A DNA stretch of 64,000 nucleotides from a candidate division WOR-1 bacterium RIFOXYB2_FULL_45_9 (GCA_001771575.1 MEUD01000001.1:310001-374000), one strand, 5' to 3'. Positions 49,466 to 58,697 are shown, numbered from the stretch's first letter. Notes: generated from the letters alone by a model not told the origin. Program-made: numbers and translations.

Positions 49466-50079
49466 TGTTCATTACTTTTGAAGGGCCGGAAGGGTGCGGC
49501 AAGTCGACCCATTCCCAACTGCTGAAAACATATCTTGAAAATAAGGGGCTGGTCGTTGTCCAGACCAGAGAACCGGGAGGCACTCCGCTTGGGGTTAAGC
49601 TCCGGGCTATTCTTTTGGAAAAGAGCGGACCGATCGACCAATTGGCCGAAGCCTCTCTGTTTTTCGCTGATCGGGCGGAGCACGTAGCCGGCGTGATCCT
49701 GCCGGCGCTCAAATCAGGCAAATGCGTGATCTGCGATCGCTTTCTTGACTCAACCCTGGCTTATCAGATAGGTGGAAGGGGCCTGCCGGAAGACCTGATC
49801 CGTTTTATGAACATGGAAGCAAGCTTTGGGGTCAGGCCTGACTTGACCTTTCTTTTGGATATTCCACCCGAAGTCGGGTTGGAGAGAGCCAAGAATAAGG
49901 GAGCGGCAGACCGTTTTGAACGGGAGGGGATGGCGTTCCACACCCGGGTGCGCGAGAAGTATTTGGCCCTGGCGGCGGACGATCCAGAGCGGATCAAGCT
50001 TTTCCCTTTTGAAAATCTGCCGATCGATCTGGTCCAAACCAAAATAAGGAGCATTGTCGATGAAAAGTTCGGAAATTAG
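49465..50079 (+). CDS. tmk: Thymidylate kinase
   Basis: Protein of 204 residues that phosphorylates dTMP to dTDP. The P-loop GPEGCGKST is at residues 7-15, followed by the TREPGGTPLG substrate motif, DRFLDSTLAYQ and a lid region KNKGAADRFE. The start overlaps the lptD stop (TAATG), and it overlaps alaS by 20 bases. Confidence 0.96.
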   Translation: MFITFEGPEGCGKSTHSQLLKTYLENKGLVVVQTREPGGTPLGVKLRAILLEKSGPIDQLAEASLFFADRAEHVAGVILPALKSGKCVICDRFLDSTLAYQIGGRGLPEDLIRFMNMEASFGVRPDLTFLLDIPPEVGLERAKNKGAADRFEREGMAFHTRVREKYLALAADDPERIKLFPFENLPIDLVQTKIRSIVDEKFGN

Positions 50080-52765
50080 GAAAAAGTTTCTGGCGTTTTT
50101 TGCCGCGAAAGAACACCAGGTCCTTCCAGGTTCTTCACTCGTGCCAAGCGATCCGACCGTCTTGCTGACCCTGGCCGGGATGCTCCAGTTCAAGCCGATC
50201 TTCCTCGGACAGGAAAAATCGAGGCACCGCCGGGCGGCAACAATCCAAAAATGCATCCGGACCCTGGACATTGACCGGGTCGGTAAAACTCCCAGGCACC
50301 AGACTTTTTTTGAAATGCTCGGTAATTTTTCTTTCGGCGACTATTTTAAAAAGGAGGCGATCCAGTTCGCCTGGGAATTGCTCACCAAAGAGTTTAAGAT
50401 CCCGATCACCAGGCTTCATATCGCGGTCTATGAAAAAGATGACGAGGCATACGGGATCTGGCGCGATTTGATCGGCCTTCCTGAAGCGATCATTCACCGA
50501 CTGGGGGAAGAAAACAACTTTTGGTCGGCCGGACCGACCGGACCGTGCGGCCCCTGTTCAGAGATCTACTATGACCTCGGCGCGTCAATGGGCTGCGGCA
50601 GGGAAGACTGCGCCCCCGGCTGTGATTGCGACCGGTTCCTTGAGATCTGGAACCTGGTCTTTATCCAATACAATCGGAACGAGAAAGGGGAACTCCTCCC
50701 GCTAAAGAGCAAAGGGATCGACACCGGCATGGGCTTAGAGAGGATCGCTTCGGTCCTGCAAGAGACCAACGACAACTTTGAGACCGACCTTTTTCTGCCG
50801 TTGATCAAAAAGATCGAAATGCTCGCCCCAAGCTCTTTCGGCGCGGCAATTTCCAAACGGATCATTGCCGATCACGCCAGAGCGGCGACAAACCTGATCA
50901 GCGACGGGGTTTACCCGTCAAATACCGGACGTGGTTATGTTTTGCGCCGGCTGATCCGCCGGGCGGTAAGCCACGGCAGGAGGATCGGCATTGAACGCTC
51001 ATTTTTGACCGATCTGGCCCGGGTGGTAATCACCGATATGGGAGAGACTTATCCAATATTAAAGGACAAAGCTGGCTCAATTTTGGAGATTATCAAGGAG
51101 GAAGAAGAGAACTTCCTTGCCACTTTAAGTTCGGGGATGAAGTGGTTCGAAGAATTGACATCCAAGCTCCCTACCAGCGGAGTCCTTTCCGGGAGCGACG
51201 CATTTAAACTCCACGATACTTATGGTTTCCCGATCGACCTGACCATTGAAATGGCGGCCGAGAAAGGGAATAAGGTCGATCAGGCCGCTTTTGAAACTGA
51301 AATGGAAGCCCAGCGGGAGAGGGCAAGGCAGAGCGGACTAAGCGGCGAGAAAAAGGTCGATCTTTCTTCTCTTGATCTGCACCGCCTGAAGCCGACCAAA
51401 TTTATCGGCTATGACAAATATGAGGCGGAAACCAAGGTCCTGGCCGTCTTTCCTGAAGCTAATATAGTTGTTTTGGAAAAAACCCCATTCTACGGAGAAA
51501 GCGGCGGGCAGGTCGGAGACACCGGCATGATCTCTTTTGACGGCAATGAGCTCCTGGTCCTGGGGGCCGTAAGCACCCCGCAAAAAATCATCCTGCATCA
51601 CGTTGAAGACCTCAACGGACTAAAGGAAAATTCCAAGGTTAAGGCGCGGATCGATATTTCCAAGCGTCTGTCGACCGCCGCCCACCATACCGCCACTCAT
51701 TTGCTCCATAAAGCGCTCCGCGAGGTCCTGGGGGAACACGTCAAACAAGCCGGATCATACGTCGGACCGGATAAGCTCCGTTTTGATTTTACGCATTTCA
51801 AAGCCCTGACCGAAGAAGAGAGGATGAAGATCGAACAACTGGTCAACGAAAAGATCAAGGAAAAGCTCAAGGTCGATGTTTTGAAAAAACAATATAAGGA
51901 AGCGGTCTCCATGGGGGCAATGGCACTCTTCGGTGAAAAATACGGCGACGAGGTCAGGGTCTTAAAGATCGGCGGCTATAGCCTTGAGCTCTGCGGCGGG
52001 ACCCACGTCGGCTCGACGGGTGATATTGTATTCTTTAAGATCGTCTCCGAAGGGGCGCTAGGATCGGGTTTGCGCCGGATCGAAGCGGTCGCCGGACAAT
52101 CCTCTAAAATCCATGTGGTTTTCCGGGCCAAGGAGCTCTACGGCGAAGTCGATAAACTGGTCGGCAAATACCGCTCGCTCCAAAAACGGAAAATCGAACT
52201 GGGTGGGGAAGAAGGGTTGGAGGCCAATATTTTTGAGATCGAACCGACGGAACTGGAGCGGCTCGGCAAAGCGGTCGACAATCAAGAGACCAGGGTCGTC
52301 GACCAGTTCTTGAGCCATCTGGCGGGACGCGTCGATTGGATCAAGGAGAGGCTCGTCAAGATCGAAAAAGAGATCCGCTCGCTGGAGGAGAAAAAAGCGG
52401 CGCGATCCGGAGGAGATCTTGCCGCCGCCGCGACCGAGATCAATGGACGCAAGGTCTTGCTTAAGGAATTTCCCGATCTTTCGATGGAGAGCCTCCGGCT
52501 CTATTCCGACTCGCTCCAAAACGCCCTTAAATCGGCGGTTATTGTCCTTTGTTCCACCGCCGGTGGCAAGCTGGTCTATTTGATCACCGTTTCCCCGGAG
52601 CTGATCACCCCTCAATTATCGGCCAAGATACTTGCCGGCATCTTTGCCGATGTTGTCGGCGGCCGCGGGGGGGGGAAAGAGACCAAGGCCGAAGGAGGCT
52701 CAAAAGAACCCCTTAAGGCGGCCGAAGCGCTGGCGAAGGTTGGCGAGTACCTGAAAACTTTATGA
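50060..52765 (+). CDS. alaS: Alanyl-tRNA synthetase
   Basis: Protein of 901 residues, full length. ATG 50060 is preferred over TTG 50054 because AAGGAG lies eight bases upstream. The catalytic core carries GSSLVPSDPTVLLTLAGM, RHQTFFEMLGNFSFGDYF and GPTGPCGPCSEIYYDLG. The editing domain has HHTATHLLHKAL and CGGTHV zinc ligands. A coiled coil and a DHHA1-type C-terminal domain end the protein (VVGGRGGGKETKAEGG). It charges tRNA-Ala and removes Ser/Gly mischarges. It overlaps ruvX by four bases. Confidence 0.97.
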   Translation: MKSSEIRKKFLAFFAAKEHQVLPGSSLVPSDPTVLLTLAGMLQFKPIFLGQEKSRHRRAATIQKCIRTLDIDRVGKTPRHQTFFEMLGNFSFGDYFKKEAIQFAWELLTKEFKIPITRLHIAVYEKDDEAYGIWRDLIGLPEAIIHRLGEENNFWSAGPTGPCGPCSEIYYDLGASMGCGREDCAPGCDCDRFLEIWNLVFIQYNRNEKGELLPLKSKGIDTGMGLERIASVLQETNDNFETDLFLPLIKKIEMLAPSSFGAAISKRIIADHARAATNLISDGVYPSNTGRGYVLRRLIRRAVSHGRRIGIERSFLTDLARVVITDMGETYPILKDKAGSILEIIKEEEENFLATLSSGMKWFEELTSKLPTSGVLSGSDAFKLHDTYGFPIDLTIEMAAEKGNKVDQAAFETEMEAQRERARQSGLSGEKKVDLSSLDLHRLKPTKFIGYDKYEAETKVLAVFPEANIVVLEKTPFYGESGGQVGDTGMISFDGNELLVLGAVSTPQKIILHHVEDLNGLKENSKVKARIDISKRLSTAAHHTATHLLHKALREVLGEHVKQAGSYVGPDKLRFDFTHFKALTEEERMKIEQLVNEKIKEKLKVDVLKKQYKEAVSMGAMALFGEKYGDEVRVLKIGGYSLELCGGTHVGSTGDIVFFKIVSEGALGSGLRRIEAVAGQSSKIHVVFRAKELYGEVDKLVGKYRSLQKRKIELGGEEGLEANIFEIEPTELERLGKAVDNQETRVVDQFLSHLAGRVDWIKERLVKIEKEIRSLEEKKAARSGGDLAAAATEINGRKVLLKEFPDLSMESLRLYSDSLQNALKSAVIVLCSTAGGKLVYLITVSPELITPQLSAKILAGIFADVVGGRGGGKETKAEGGSKEPLKAAEALAKVGEYLKTL

Positions 52766-53184
52766 ATAGAATAATGGCGATCGATCTTGGAACAAAACGG
52801 ATCGGCATAGCGGTCTCGGACCTCCTTGGGCTGACCGCCCAGCCGGTGACCGTCCTTGAAAAAAAAGAAGATGGAAGCGAGCTTGAGGCTATCGCCGCTC
52901 TTATCGAAGATTTTGGCAACGTCAGCGAACTTTTGCTTGGCCTGCCAAAGACTTTGAAAGGTGAAGAGGGGCCGGCCGCGCAAAACGCTAGGTCATTTGC
53001 CGCGAGGCTCAAAGAAAGATTTAACCTGAAAGTCACCCTCTGGGACGAACGAATGACCACTGTCGCCGCTAATAAATTCTTGATCAGCGCCGGCGTATCC
53101 AGGAAAGATCGAAAGAAAGTGATCGATAAAAGCGCCGCGGCCGGGATCTTGCGGAGCTATTTGGACAGATCAAATAAGCGATGA
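52762..53184 (+). CDS. ruvX: Holliday-junction resolvase-like RuvX (YqgF)
   Basis: Protein of 140 residues with an RNase H fold: MAIDLGTKRIGIAVSD (Asp8) starts the catalytic centre, with LLLGLPKTLKGEEGPAA and the TLWDERMTTVAA and SAAAGILRSYLD motifs further on. It is linked to rRNA processing and recombination. It overlaps alaS and mltG by four bases each, a common alaS-ruvX-mltG order. Confidence 0.94.
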   Translation: MNRIMAIDLGTKRIGIAVSDLLGLTAQPVTVLEKKEDGSELEAIAALIEDFGNVSELLLGLPKTLKGEEGPAAQNARSFAARLKERFNLKVTLWDERMTTVAANKFLISAGVSRKDRKKVIDKSAAAGILRSYLDRSNKR

Positions 53185-54179
53185 AAGACAACCTAATTAT
53201 ATCGACAATCGCCCTGCTGATCGTTGGTTTTGCCTTTATTCTCCAACCGGCCAATCCTTTTGATCGGAGCGAAAAGCTGACCGCCATACCGGCGGGGAGT
53301 TCGGCAAAACAGATCAAGGCGATCCTGGCCCAAAAGGGGCTCCTCCCTCCGCGAAGCAATTTTCTAATTATTTTGCGCGCGTTTGGCTTGCAGGACAAGA
53401 TCAAGGCCGGAGAATATCTCCTCTCACCCTCAATGTTCCTGCCGGAGATCATCATTAAGCTGGTCGGCAATGAAACCGTCGCCCCCAAACAGATCAGGGT
53501 CACTTTTCCGGAAGGAAGCTCGATCCATAAAATGGGAGAGATCTTAAAAGCGGCCAGGTATCAGCAATGGCGCGCGTTTCAAAATCTGATCGACGAAGGG
53601 ATCACCACCGACCGCCGCGCGAAACATAGTAAGTTGTTCCGTTATATATCGAGCGAATCGCCGGAAGGGTATCTCTTCCCGGATACTTATGATTTTTTTC
53701 CTGAAGCCGCCCTGGACCTGGTGGTGGAAACGATGCTGCGACGCTTTGAAGCGATGGTCCTTCCCCTTTGGGAAAAAGAAAAAAGCTCCACTAAACTTTC
53801 CTTCCATGAGCTTTTAACGCTCGCTTCGATCGTGGAAAAAGAGGCAAAAATACCGGAAGAGCGGCCAATTATCGCTTCGGTCTTTTATAATCGATTAAAG
53901 ATCGGGATGCCGCTGGCGGCCGACCCGACGGTCAAATACGCCCTGGAAAATCCGTCAAAAAAGGTTTTTTACAACCAGCTGAACGTTGATTCCCCTTACA
54001 ATACTTACAAGAGAGTAGGGCTTCCTCCAGGTCCGATCTGTAATCCGGGGCTGGATTCGATCAAAGCGACCCTTAAACCGGCTAAAACAGATTTCTTCTT
54101 TTTTGTCGCCCGACCTGACGGAAGCCACAAATTCACCAAAACATTTGAAGAGCATAAGAAAGCCAGAGGGAAGAATTAA
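53181..54179 (+). CDS. mltG: Endolytic murein transglycosylase MltG
   Basis: Protein of 332 residues with an N-terminal membrane anchor (about 5-21), a LysM-like segment and a YceG domain. The catalytic Glu219 lies in LLTLASIVEKEA. ESPEGYLFPDTYDF, VFYNRLKIGMPLAADPTVKY and GLPPGPICNPG are family hallmarks. It cuts nascent peptidoglycan strands. It ends three bases from the convergent guaA with no visible terminator. Confidence 0.95.
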   Translation: MKDNLIISTIALLIVGFAFILQPANPFDRSEKLTAIPAGSSAKQIKAILAQKGLLPPRSNFLIILRAFGLQDKIKAGEYLLSPSMFLPEIIIKLVGNETVAPKQIRVTFPEGSSIHKMGEILKAARYQQWRAFQNLIDEGITTDRRAKHSKLFRYISSESPEGYLFPDTYDFFPEAALDLVVETMLRRFEAMVLPLWEKEKSSTKLSFHELLTLASIVEKEAKIPEERPIIASVFYNRLKIGMPLAADPTVKYALENPSKKVFYNQLNVDSPYNTYKRVGLPPGPICNPGLDSIKATLKPAKTDFFFFVARPDGSHKFTKTFEEHKKARGKN

Positions 54180-54181
54180 GC

Positions 54182-55741
54182 TTATTCCCACTCAATCGTC
54201 GCTGGTGGTTTGGAGGAAATGTCGTAAACAACCCGATTGACCTCCGGGGTTTCGTTAATTATCCGATTGGATATGATCTCCAGAAGTTCATAGGGGAGAC
54301 GGGCCCAATCGGCGGTCATCGCGTCCTTGGAGGTAACCGCCCGAACGGCAATAGTGTTAAGATAGGTCCGTTTGTCACCCATAACTCCAACCGTCCTAAT
54401 AGGGAGCAGTACCCCGAACGACTGCCATAATTCCTTATATAGACCTGCTTTTTTGACTTCAGAAACAATAATATCATCTACCACTTGAAGGATCTTGACC
54501 CGCTCTGGAGTCACTTCTCCAATGATCCTGATCGCCAGACCCGGCCCAGGAAAAGGTTGACGGCTGATGATCTCATCGGGAACCCCAAGTTCGCGTCCAA
54601 GAGCTCTAACCTCATCCTTAAAAAGCAATCTTAACGGTTCGATCAACTTAAAGCCCATTTTTTCCGGCAGGCCGCCGACATTATGGTGGGTTTTGATCTT
54701 TTTGGCCGCTTTTCCGGTCGTTGTCCCAGGAACGGCGCTTTCAATTACATCTGGATAAAGGGTCCCCTGGGCGAGGAAAGGGATCCGGCCGAGTTTTTTT
54801 GCTTCTTCCTCAAAGGTCCTGATAAAATTCTCGCCGATGATCATTCGTTTTTTTTCCGGATCAACGACCCCTTTAAGCCGATCAAAAAAGCGGACCGAAG
54901 CGTTGATGTTGTGAAAATTGACCTTAAATCGATTAACAAAGAGGTCGTCTATCTTTTTGGCTTCGTTCTTGCGCATAAATCCCTGGTCAATGAACATACA
55001 GACAAGCTGTTCGCCTATCGCCTTATGCATCAGAGCGGCAACGGTCGTGGAATCAACGCCGCCGGAGAGAGCGAGCAGGACGGTCTCTTTTCCGACTTTT
55101 TCCCGGATCAATTTGATCTGTTCTTCAATAAAGTTGGCGGTCGTCCAGGTCGGCTGACAGCCGCAAACGACGTAAGCAAAGTTCTTGATGACCTCGATCC
55201 CTTTGGGAGTGTGGACGACTTCTGGATGGAACTGGACACCAAATATTTTTCTTCCGGGGTCGCCGGCGGCGGCGTACTTGGTGTTATCGGTGTGGGCGAT
55301 CTGTTTAAAACCTGAAGGAAGCTTCATGACCGTGTCGCCATGGCTCATCCAGCACTGCAGGTTCGTGTCCAGGCCAGCAAAAATATTCGTCTGGTCGTCG
55401 ATCGTCAGATCGGCTTTGCCGTACTCACGTTTTTTCCCTTCTTTGACCTCTCCGCCAAGCTCTTTCGCCAGAAGCTGCATACCATAACAGATGCCGAGGA
55501 TCGGAATACCGGACTGCCAGAGCCTGGGATCGGCTTTTGGCGCTCCTTCTTCATAGACCGAAGCGGGGCCGCCGGAAATAATTACCCCTTTAACCTCTTT
55601 TTTAAGCAATTCATCGACAGAAATATCGTGGGGAAAAACCTCGCAGTAAACATTGCATTCGCGGACCCGGCGGGCGATCAACAGGGAATATTGAGCTCCA
55701 AAATCAAGAACTGCGATCAAATCATGTTTTTGCTTCGCCAT
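54182..55741 (-). CDS. guaA: GMP synthase (glutamine-hydrolysing)
   Basis: Protein of 519 residues. The class I amidotransferase half has nucleophile Cys85 (GICYGMQ) and His172/Glu174 (FHPE). The ATP pyrophosphatase half has the PP-loop SGGVDS at 226-231, and the C-terminal dimerisation part ends [10 protein letters not shown]. It converts XMP to GMP. I chose ATG 55741 because an earlier frame start at 55756 overlaps the -10 box. The -10 sits five bases before the ATG, so the mRNA should be leaderless. Confidence 0.96.
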   Translation of the reverse strand: MAKQKHDLIAVLDFGAQYSLLIARRVRECNVYCEVFPHDISVDELLKKEVKGVIISGGPASVYEEGAPKADPRLWQSGIPILGICYGMQLLAKELGGEVKEGKKREYGKADLTIDDQTNIFAGLDTNLQCWMSHGDTVMKLPSGFKQIAHTDNTKYAAAGDPGRKIFGVQFHPEVVHTPKGIEVIKNFAYVVCGCQPTWTTANFIEEQIKLIREKVGKETVLLALSGGVDSTTVAALMHKAIGEQLVCMFIDQGFMRKNEAKKIDDLFVNRFKVNFHNINASVRFFDRLKGVVDPEKKRMIIGENFIRTFEEEAKKLGRIPFLAQGTLYPDVIESAVPGTTTGKAAKKIKTHHNVGGLPEKMGFKLIEPLRLLFKDEVRALGRELGVPDEIISRQPFPGPGLAIRIIGEVTPERVKILQVVDDIIVSEVKKAGLYKELWQSFGVLLPIRTVGVMGDKRTYLNTIAVRAVTSKDAMTADWARLPYELLEIISNRIINETPEVNRVVYDISSKPPATIEWE

Positions 55742-55746
55742 GGCAC

Positions 55747-55776
55747 AGTATATCACAGTCTAAATATTTTTTTCAA
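55747..55776 (-). promoter_or_regulatory. Promoter of guaA (leaderless)
   Basis: On the minus strand: TTGAAA at 55776-55771, 18-base spacer ending in TGA, TATACT at 55752-55747 (extended -10), five bases, then ATG. It overlaps the 3' end of the upstream coiled-coil gene. Confidence 0.6.
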
Positions 55777-56039
55777 ATCATTTTGAGGCTATGAACTTCA
55801 CTATCATGCCGGTGCTCCTGCAGTTCACTGTCGATATGCTCGACATAATATTTGACTTCTTTTAAATCTTTCTCTAAACGACTAATGTCGCTTTTATTTG
55901 CCATTCCGGTTAAATCTGCTTTGGTGGCCATTCCAGCCAAATCGTCTTTAGTTGCCATCCCTGACAAATCACTTTTAGTCGCCATTGTTCCCAGGATCAA
56001 ATCTAATTTTTTCCGCATTTCTTTCATTTCATTCTCCAT
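55773..56039 (-). CDS. Small coiled-coil protein with nine-residue MATKxDLxG repeats
   Basis: Protein of 88 residues, not assigned to a named family. Residues 19-52 are nine-residue repeats (MATKSDLSG, MATKDDLAG, MATKADLTG, MANKSDISR). They are flanked by charged helices (MENEMKEMRKKLDLILG and LEKDLKEVKYYVEHIDSELQ), so a coiled-coil stalk is likely. I use ATG 56039, nine bases after GGAGG; TTG 56048 abuts that site. It sits between guaB3 and guaA. Similar repeats occur in many unrelated small proteins, so function is open. Confidence 0.6.
   Translation of the reverse strand: MENEMKEMRKKLDLILGTMATKSDLSGMATKDDLAGMATKADLTGMANKSDISRLEKDLKEVKYYVEHIDSELQEHRHDSEVHSLKMI
55900..55986 (-). repeat. 27-base tandem repeat
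   Basis: Three full units (55900-55926, 55927-55953, 55954-55980) starting GCCAT on the plus strand, plus partial flanking units. They are diverged at third positions and encode the MATKxDLxG repeats. Confidence 0.75.
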
Positions 56040-56111
56040 TTTCCCCAACCTCCTCTGTCTTCTGTCCCGCCTTCGATTCCGCCCTTTATCTTGTCCTTTG
56101 TTCCGCCTTCT

Positions 56112-57272
56112 TTACTTATACATTCCCAACTGCTGGGCTTTCTGGTAAACTTTTCCTTCGGTCAGGATCGAAGGGGCGATCACTACCTCGACCTGCTGCA
56201 TCTCTTTAATGCTAGCCGCGCCTAATGTCCCCATCGAGGTCCTCAAAGCGCCGACAAAATTCATTGATCCATCGTCAAACCTGGCCGGGCCGTGGAGGAT
56301 CTCTTTGAGCGGGCCGATGGTACCGACCCGGATGCGCGAGCCGCGCGGCAGAGTAGGCGATGGTGTCGCCATTCCCCAGTGGAAACCGCCGCCGGGGGCT
56401 TCCGTCGCTTTAGCGATCGGCGAACCGATCATTACCGCGTCGGCGCCGCAAGCGATCGCTTTGCAAATATCGCCGCCGACCGCCATCCCGCCGTCGGCAA
56501 TGATCGGAACGTAGACGTTATTCTCTTTATAATATGAATCGCGGGCGGCGGCGCAATCGGCGATCGAGGTCGCCATTGGGACACCGACCCCCAGAACGCC
56601 GCGGGAAGTACAGGCCGCGCCCGGTCCGATACCCACAAGAACGCCAGCAACTCCGGTTCCCATCAGGGTCAAAGCGACTTCGTAGGTGACGCAGTTGCCG
56701 ACCAAAACCGGGACCTTCATCATTGAGCAGAATTCTTTAAGGTCGAGGATCTTGGAGCCGGTCGACTTATGTTTGGTGGAAAGGACGGTCGATTGGACAA
56801 CGAAGATGTCGACTCCGGCGTCGCGGGCGATCTTGCCGAATTCCAGGGCGTCCTGTGGAATAGAGGAGACAGCGGCGATCCCGCCAAGCGATTTGATCTC
56901 TTTGATCCGTTTGGCGATCAATTCTTTTTTGATCGGTTCAAGGTAGATCTTCTGCATCAATTCTACATATTTATCTTTATCGACCGCGGCAATCTCTTTG
57001 AGGACTTTTTCCGCGTCTTCATAGCGCGTCCAAACCCCGTGCAGGTTAAGAACACCGAGACCGCCATTTTTACTCATCAAGGCGGCGGTCTTTGGGCTGA
57101 TCACACCGTCCATGGCGGAGGCGATGATCGGCATTTCAAACTTTTTCCCTCCGATCGTGACGGAGACGTCGGTATCCTCCGGGTTGATGGTGACGATCGA
57201 CGGGACAAGTGAAATTTCATCAAAACCGTACACGCGCCTGGTCTTTTTCGCTTTACCCAAAGAGATATCCAT
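56112..57272 (-). CDS. guaB: IMP dehydrogenase family protein, GuaB3 type
   Basis: Protein of 386 residues, a TIM barrel without the CBS pair of classical GuaB. The catalytic Cys221 is in GIGPGAACTSRGVLGVG. SAMDGVISP, GGLGVLNLHG and IADGGMAVGGDICKAIACGA are the other landmarks. The segment PSPTLPRGSRIRVG matches the conserved loop of GuaB3 proteins, which are IMP dehydrogenases in cyanobacteria. It makes XMP for the nearby guaA. GGAGGAG precedes the ATG. It follows htrA by 15 bases. Confidence 0.9.
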   Translation of the reverse strand: MDISLGKAKKTRRVYGFDEISLVPSIVTINPEDTDVSVTIGGKKFEMPIIASAMDGVISPKTAALMSKNGGLGVLNLHGVWTRYEDAEKVLKEIAAVDKDKYVELMQKIYLEPIKKELIAKRIKEIKSLGGIAAVSSIPQDALEFGKIARDAGVDIFVVQSTVLSTKHKSTGSKILDLKEFCSMMKVPVLVGNCVTYEVALTLMGTGVAGVLVGIGPGAACTSRGVLGVGVPMATSIADCAAARDSYYKENNVYVPIIADGGMAVGGDICKAIACGADAVMIGSPIAKATEAPGGGFHWGMATPSPTLPRGSRIRVGTIGPLKEILHGPARFDDGSMNFVGALRTSMGTLGAASIKEMQQVEVVIAPSILTEGKVYQKAQQLGMYK

Positions 57273-57287
57273 TTTACTCCTCCATTT

Positions 57288-58346
57288 TTAAGGTTTTTCC
57301 GCTAATCTGCCGGTCAGGTCATAGATCCGCCCGTCGCGGTAAATTTTAACTTTTATCTCCGCTCCCGGCTTTAAGGCGGCGATCGCCTCGTGCATGTCGC
57401 CGGCGGTGGAAACCTTGGCCCCGTTTATCTCCCGAAACACGTCAAATTTCTTCAGTCCCATCTCTTCGGCCGGGCTCCCTTTTATGACGTCAAAAACAAC
57501 CGCTCCGTCAACCATCGGCAGGTCAAGGTAATTGGCGACCCGCCCGTCGACATCCTGCATATTGACCCCAAGCCACCCCCGGATCACCCGGCCGTTGTCA
57601 ATCAAAGTTTGAACGATCTCCTTGGCCGCGTTTATCGGAATGGCAAACCCGATCCCTTGAGCGCCCGACATGATCGCCACGTTGACCCCGATCACTTCCC
57701 CTTTGAAGTTCAAAAGAGGCCCTCCGGAATTTCCCGGATTAATGGCGGCGTCGATCTGGATCAGGTTTTTTTTGCCGATATCCCCCAGGACCCGGCCGGT
57801 CGCGCTGATAATCCCCGAGGTCACGCTGTTGGAAAATCCATAAGGGTTGCCGATGGCAATCACCCATTCACCGGGACGTAAATTGGCGGAATCGCCAAGC
57901 GGCAGGACCGGCAGGTCAACACCCTGCGGGTCGATCTTTATGACGGCAATATCAAGATCCGGGTCGGCCCCGGCGATCTTGCCGGCGTATTTTTTACCGT
58001 CGCGTGTGGTGACTATGATCTCCGCCGCTCCGCGCGTGACGTGTTCGTTGGTAATGACGTAGCCTCTTTTATCAATAAAAAAACCGGAACCGGCCCCGCG
58101 CTGGGGGACGATCCGCTCGCGGGAGAAGTTCCTGAACTCTGGCATCACCTGGTAGCCGAAAAAATCATCCGGGTTGAGGAAAGGGGAGGTCCGGATCCGG
58201 ATATTCTTGATAATATCGATGTTAACGACCGCCCCGCCTTCTTTCTCAACAATGTCGGCGATCGTCCCCTGATCGATGGGGAGGGACTGGGCGAAAACGG
58301 AGGCAGAAAAGAAGAGGAGGAAAAAACAAGTCGTTCTCCGGATCAT
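57288..58346 (-). CDS. htrA: HtrA/DegP-like periplasmic serine protease with one PDZ domain
   Basis: Protein of 352 residues with a signal peptide (about 1-19). The trypsin-like triad is His102 (VITNEHV), Asp132 (DPDLDIAVIK) and Ser207 (NPGNSGGP), all present. A single PDZ domain spans about 255-350 (GWLGVNMQDV, GAVVFDVIKGSPAEEMGLKK). It is DegS/HtrA-like in having one PDZ. It probably removes misfolded envelope proteins. It overlaps the zinc-finger gene by four bases and has AAAGGAGG before its ATG. Confidence 0.94.
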   Translation of the reverse strand: MIRRTTCFFLLFFSASVFAQSLPIDQGTIADIVEKEGGAVVNIDIIKNIRIRTSPFLNPDDFFGYQVMPEFRNFSRERIVPQRGAGSGFFIDKRGYVITNEHVTRGAAEIIVTTRDGKKYAGKIAGADPDLDIAVIKIDPQGVDLPVLPLGDSANLRPGEWVIAIGNPYGFSNSVTSGIISATGRVLGDIGKKNLIQIDAAINPGNSGGPLLNFKGEVIGVNVAIMSGAQGIGFAIPINAAKEIVQTLIDNGRVIRGWLGVNMQDVDGRVANYLDLPMVDGAVVFDVIKGSPAEEMGLKKFDVFREINGAKVSTAGDMHEAIAALKPGAEIKVKIYRDGRIYDLTGRLAEKP

Positions 58347-58612
58347 TTCTTACCTCCTTTTTTCTTTTTTTCTTTAGCTCTCTGTTTCGCCGCTTCGATC
58401 ATATTTTCGAATTCTTCCATGATCGGTTCCGGGATCCAGTTTTCGCCGCAAGTCTGACAGACGTAAGCGGGGACCCCTTCCATCATATACAACTTCCCCC
58501 CCTGATAATCCTCGAGGTTAACTTTTTCAAACTTCAGCGGTCCGCCACAGGCCTGGCATTCGCTTGGAGCGGCGTCTTCATTCAGATCTTCAAGATCATT
58601 TTTATCTGCCAT
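58343..58612 (-). CDS. YgiT/MqsA-like zinc-finger protein
   Basis: Protein of 89 residues. Cys19, Cys22, Cys52 and Cys55 (CQAC, CQTC) form a zinc site of the YgiT type, followed by an acidic helix and a Lys-rich tail (KEKKKKGGKK). MqsA antitoxins carry this domain plus a helix-turn-helix, which is absent, and no toxin gene is adjacent, so this is not evidence of a toxin-antitoxin pair. It heads the htrA-guaB3 cluster. Confidence 0.75.
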   Translation of the reverse strand: MADKNDLEDLNEDAAPSECQACGGPLKFEKVNLEDYQGGKLYMMEGVPAYVCQTCGENWIPEPIMEEFENMIEAAKQRAKEKKKKGGKK

Positions 58613-58624
58613 TGGATTGTGGTG

Positions 58625-58653
58625 ATTATACTAAAAAAATAGGGTAGGCGCAA
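58625..58653 (-). promoter_or_regulatory. Promoter of the zinc-finger/htrA cluster
   Basis: Minus strand: TTGCGC (58653-58648), 17-base spacer, TATAAT (58630-58625), then 12 bases to ATG 58612. The predicted leader is about five bases, with no ribosome-binding site. Confidence 0.65.
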
Positions 58654-58665
58654 GACCGCTTGTTA

Positions 58666-58674
58666 TGCTATACT
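58666..58674 (+). promoter_or_regulatory. Extended -10 promoter of glyA
   Basis: TGC-TATACT at 58666-58674, with predicted start about 58681. The 17-base leader contains GAGAGGAG before ATG 58698. It is divergent from the zinc-finger promoter, and the two promoter regions overlap. Confidence 0.6.
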
Positions 58675-58697
58675 GCTTTTCTACGAGAGGAGCAGCC

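Noticed and set aside
52113-52615. Open frames on both strands inside alaS (for example 52058-52615 minus)
   Set aside because: They overlap a strongly conserved synthetase gene, lack domains and follow its codon pattern.
55773-56039. Phage tail or diversity-generating retroelement target
   Set aside because: No reverse transcriptase, template repeat or phage genes are nearby, and the repeats are in tandem within one short gene.
56330-56380. Repeat-derived insertion in GuaB3 (PSPTLPRGSRIRVG looks like translated intergenic repeat)
   Set aside because: GuaB3 proteins of other bacteria have a conserved PLPRG-type loop at this place, and the DNA lacks the palindrome.
58343-58612. MqsA-type antitoxin of a toxin-antitoxin pair
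   Set aside because: Only the zinc-binding part is present, there is no helix-turn-helix and no small toxin gene is adjacent; it is coupled to htrA instead.
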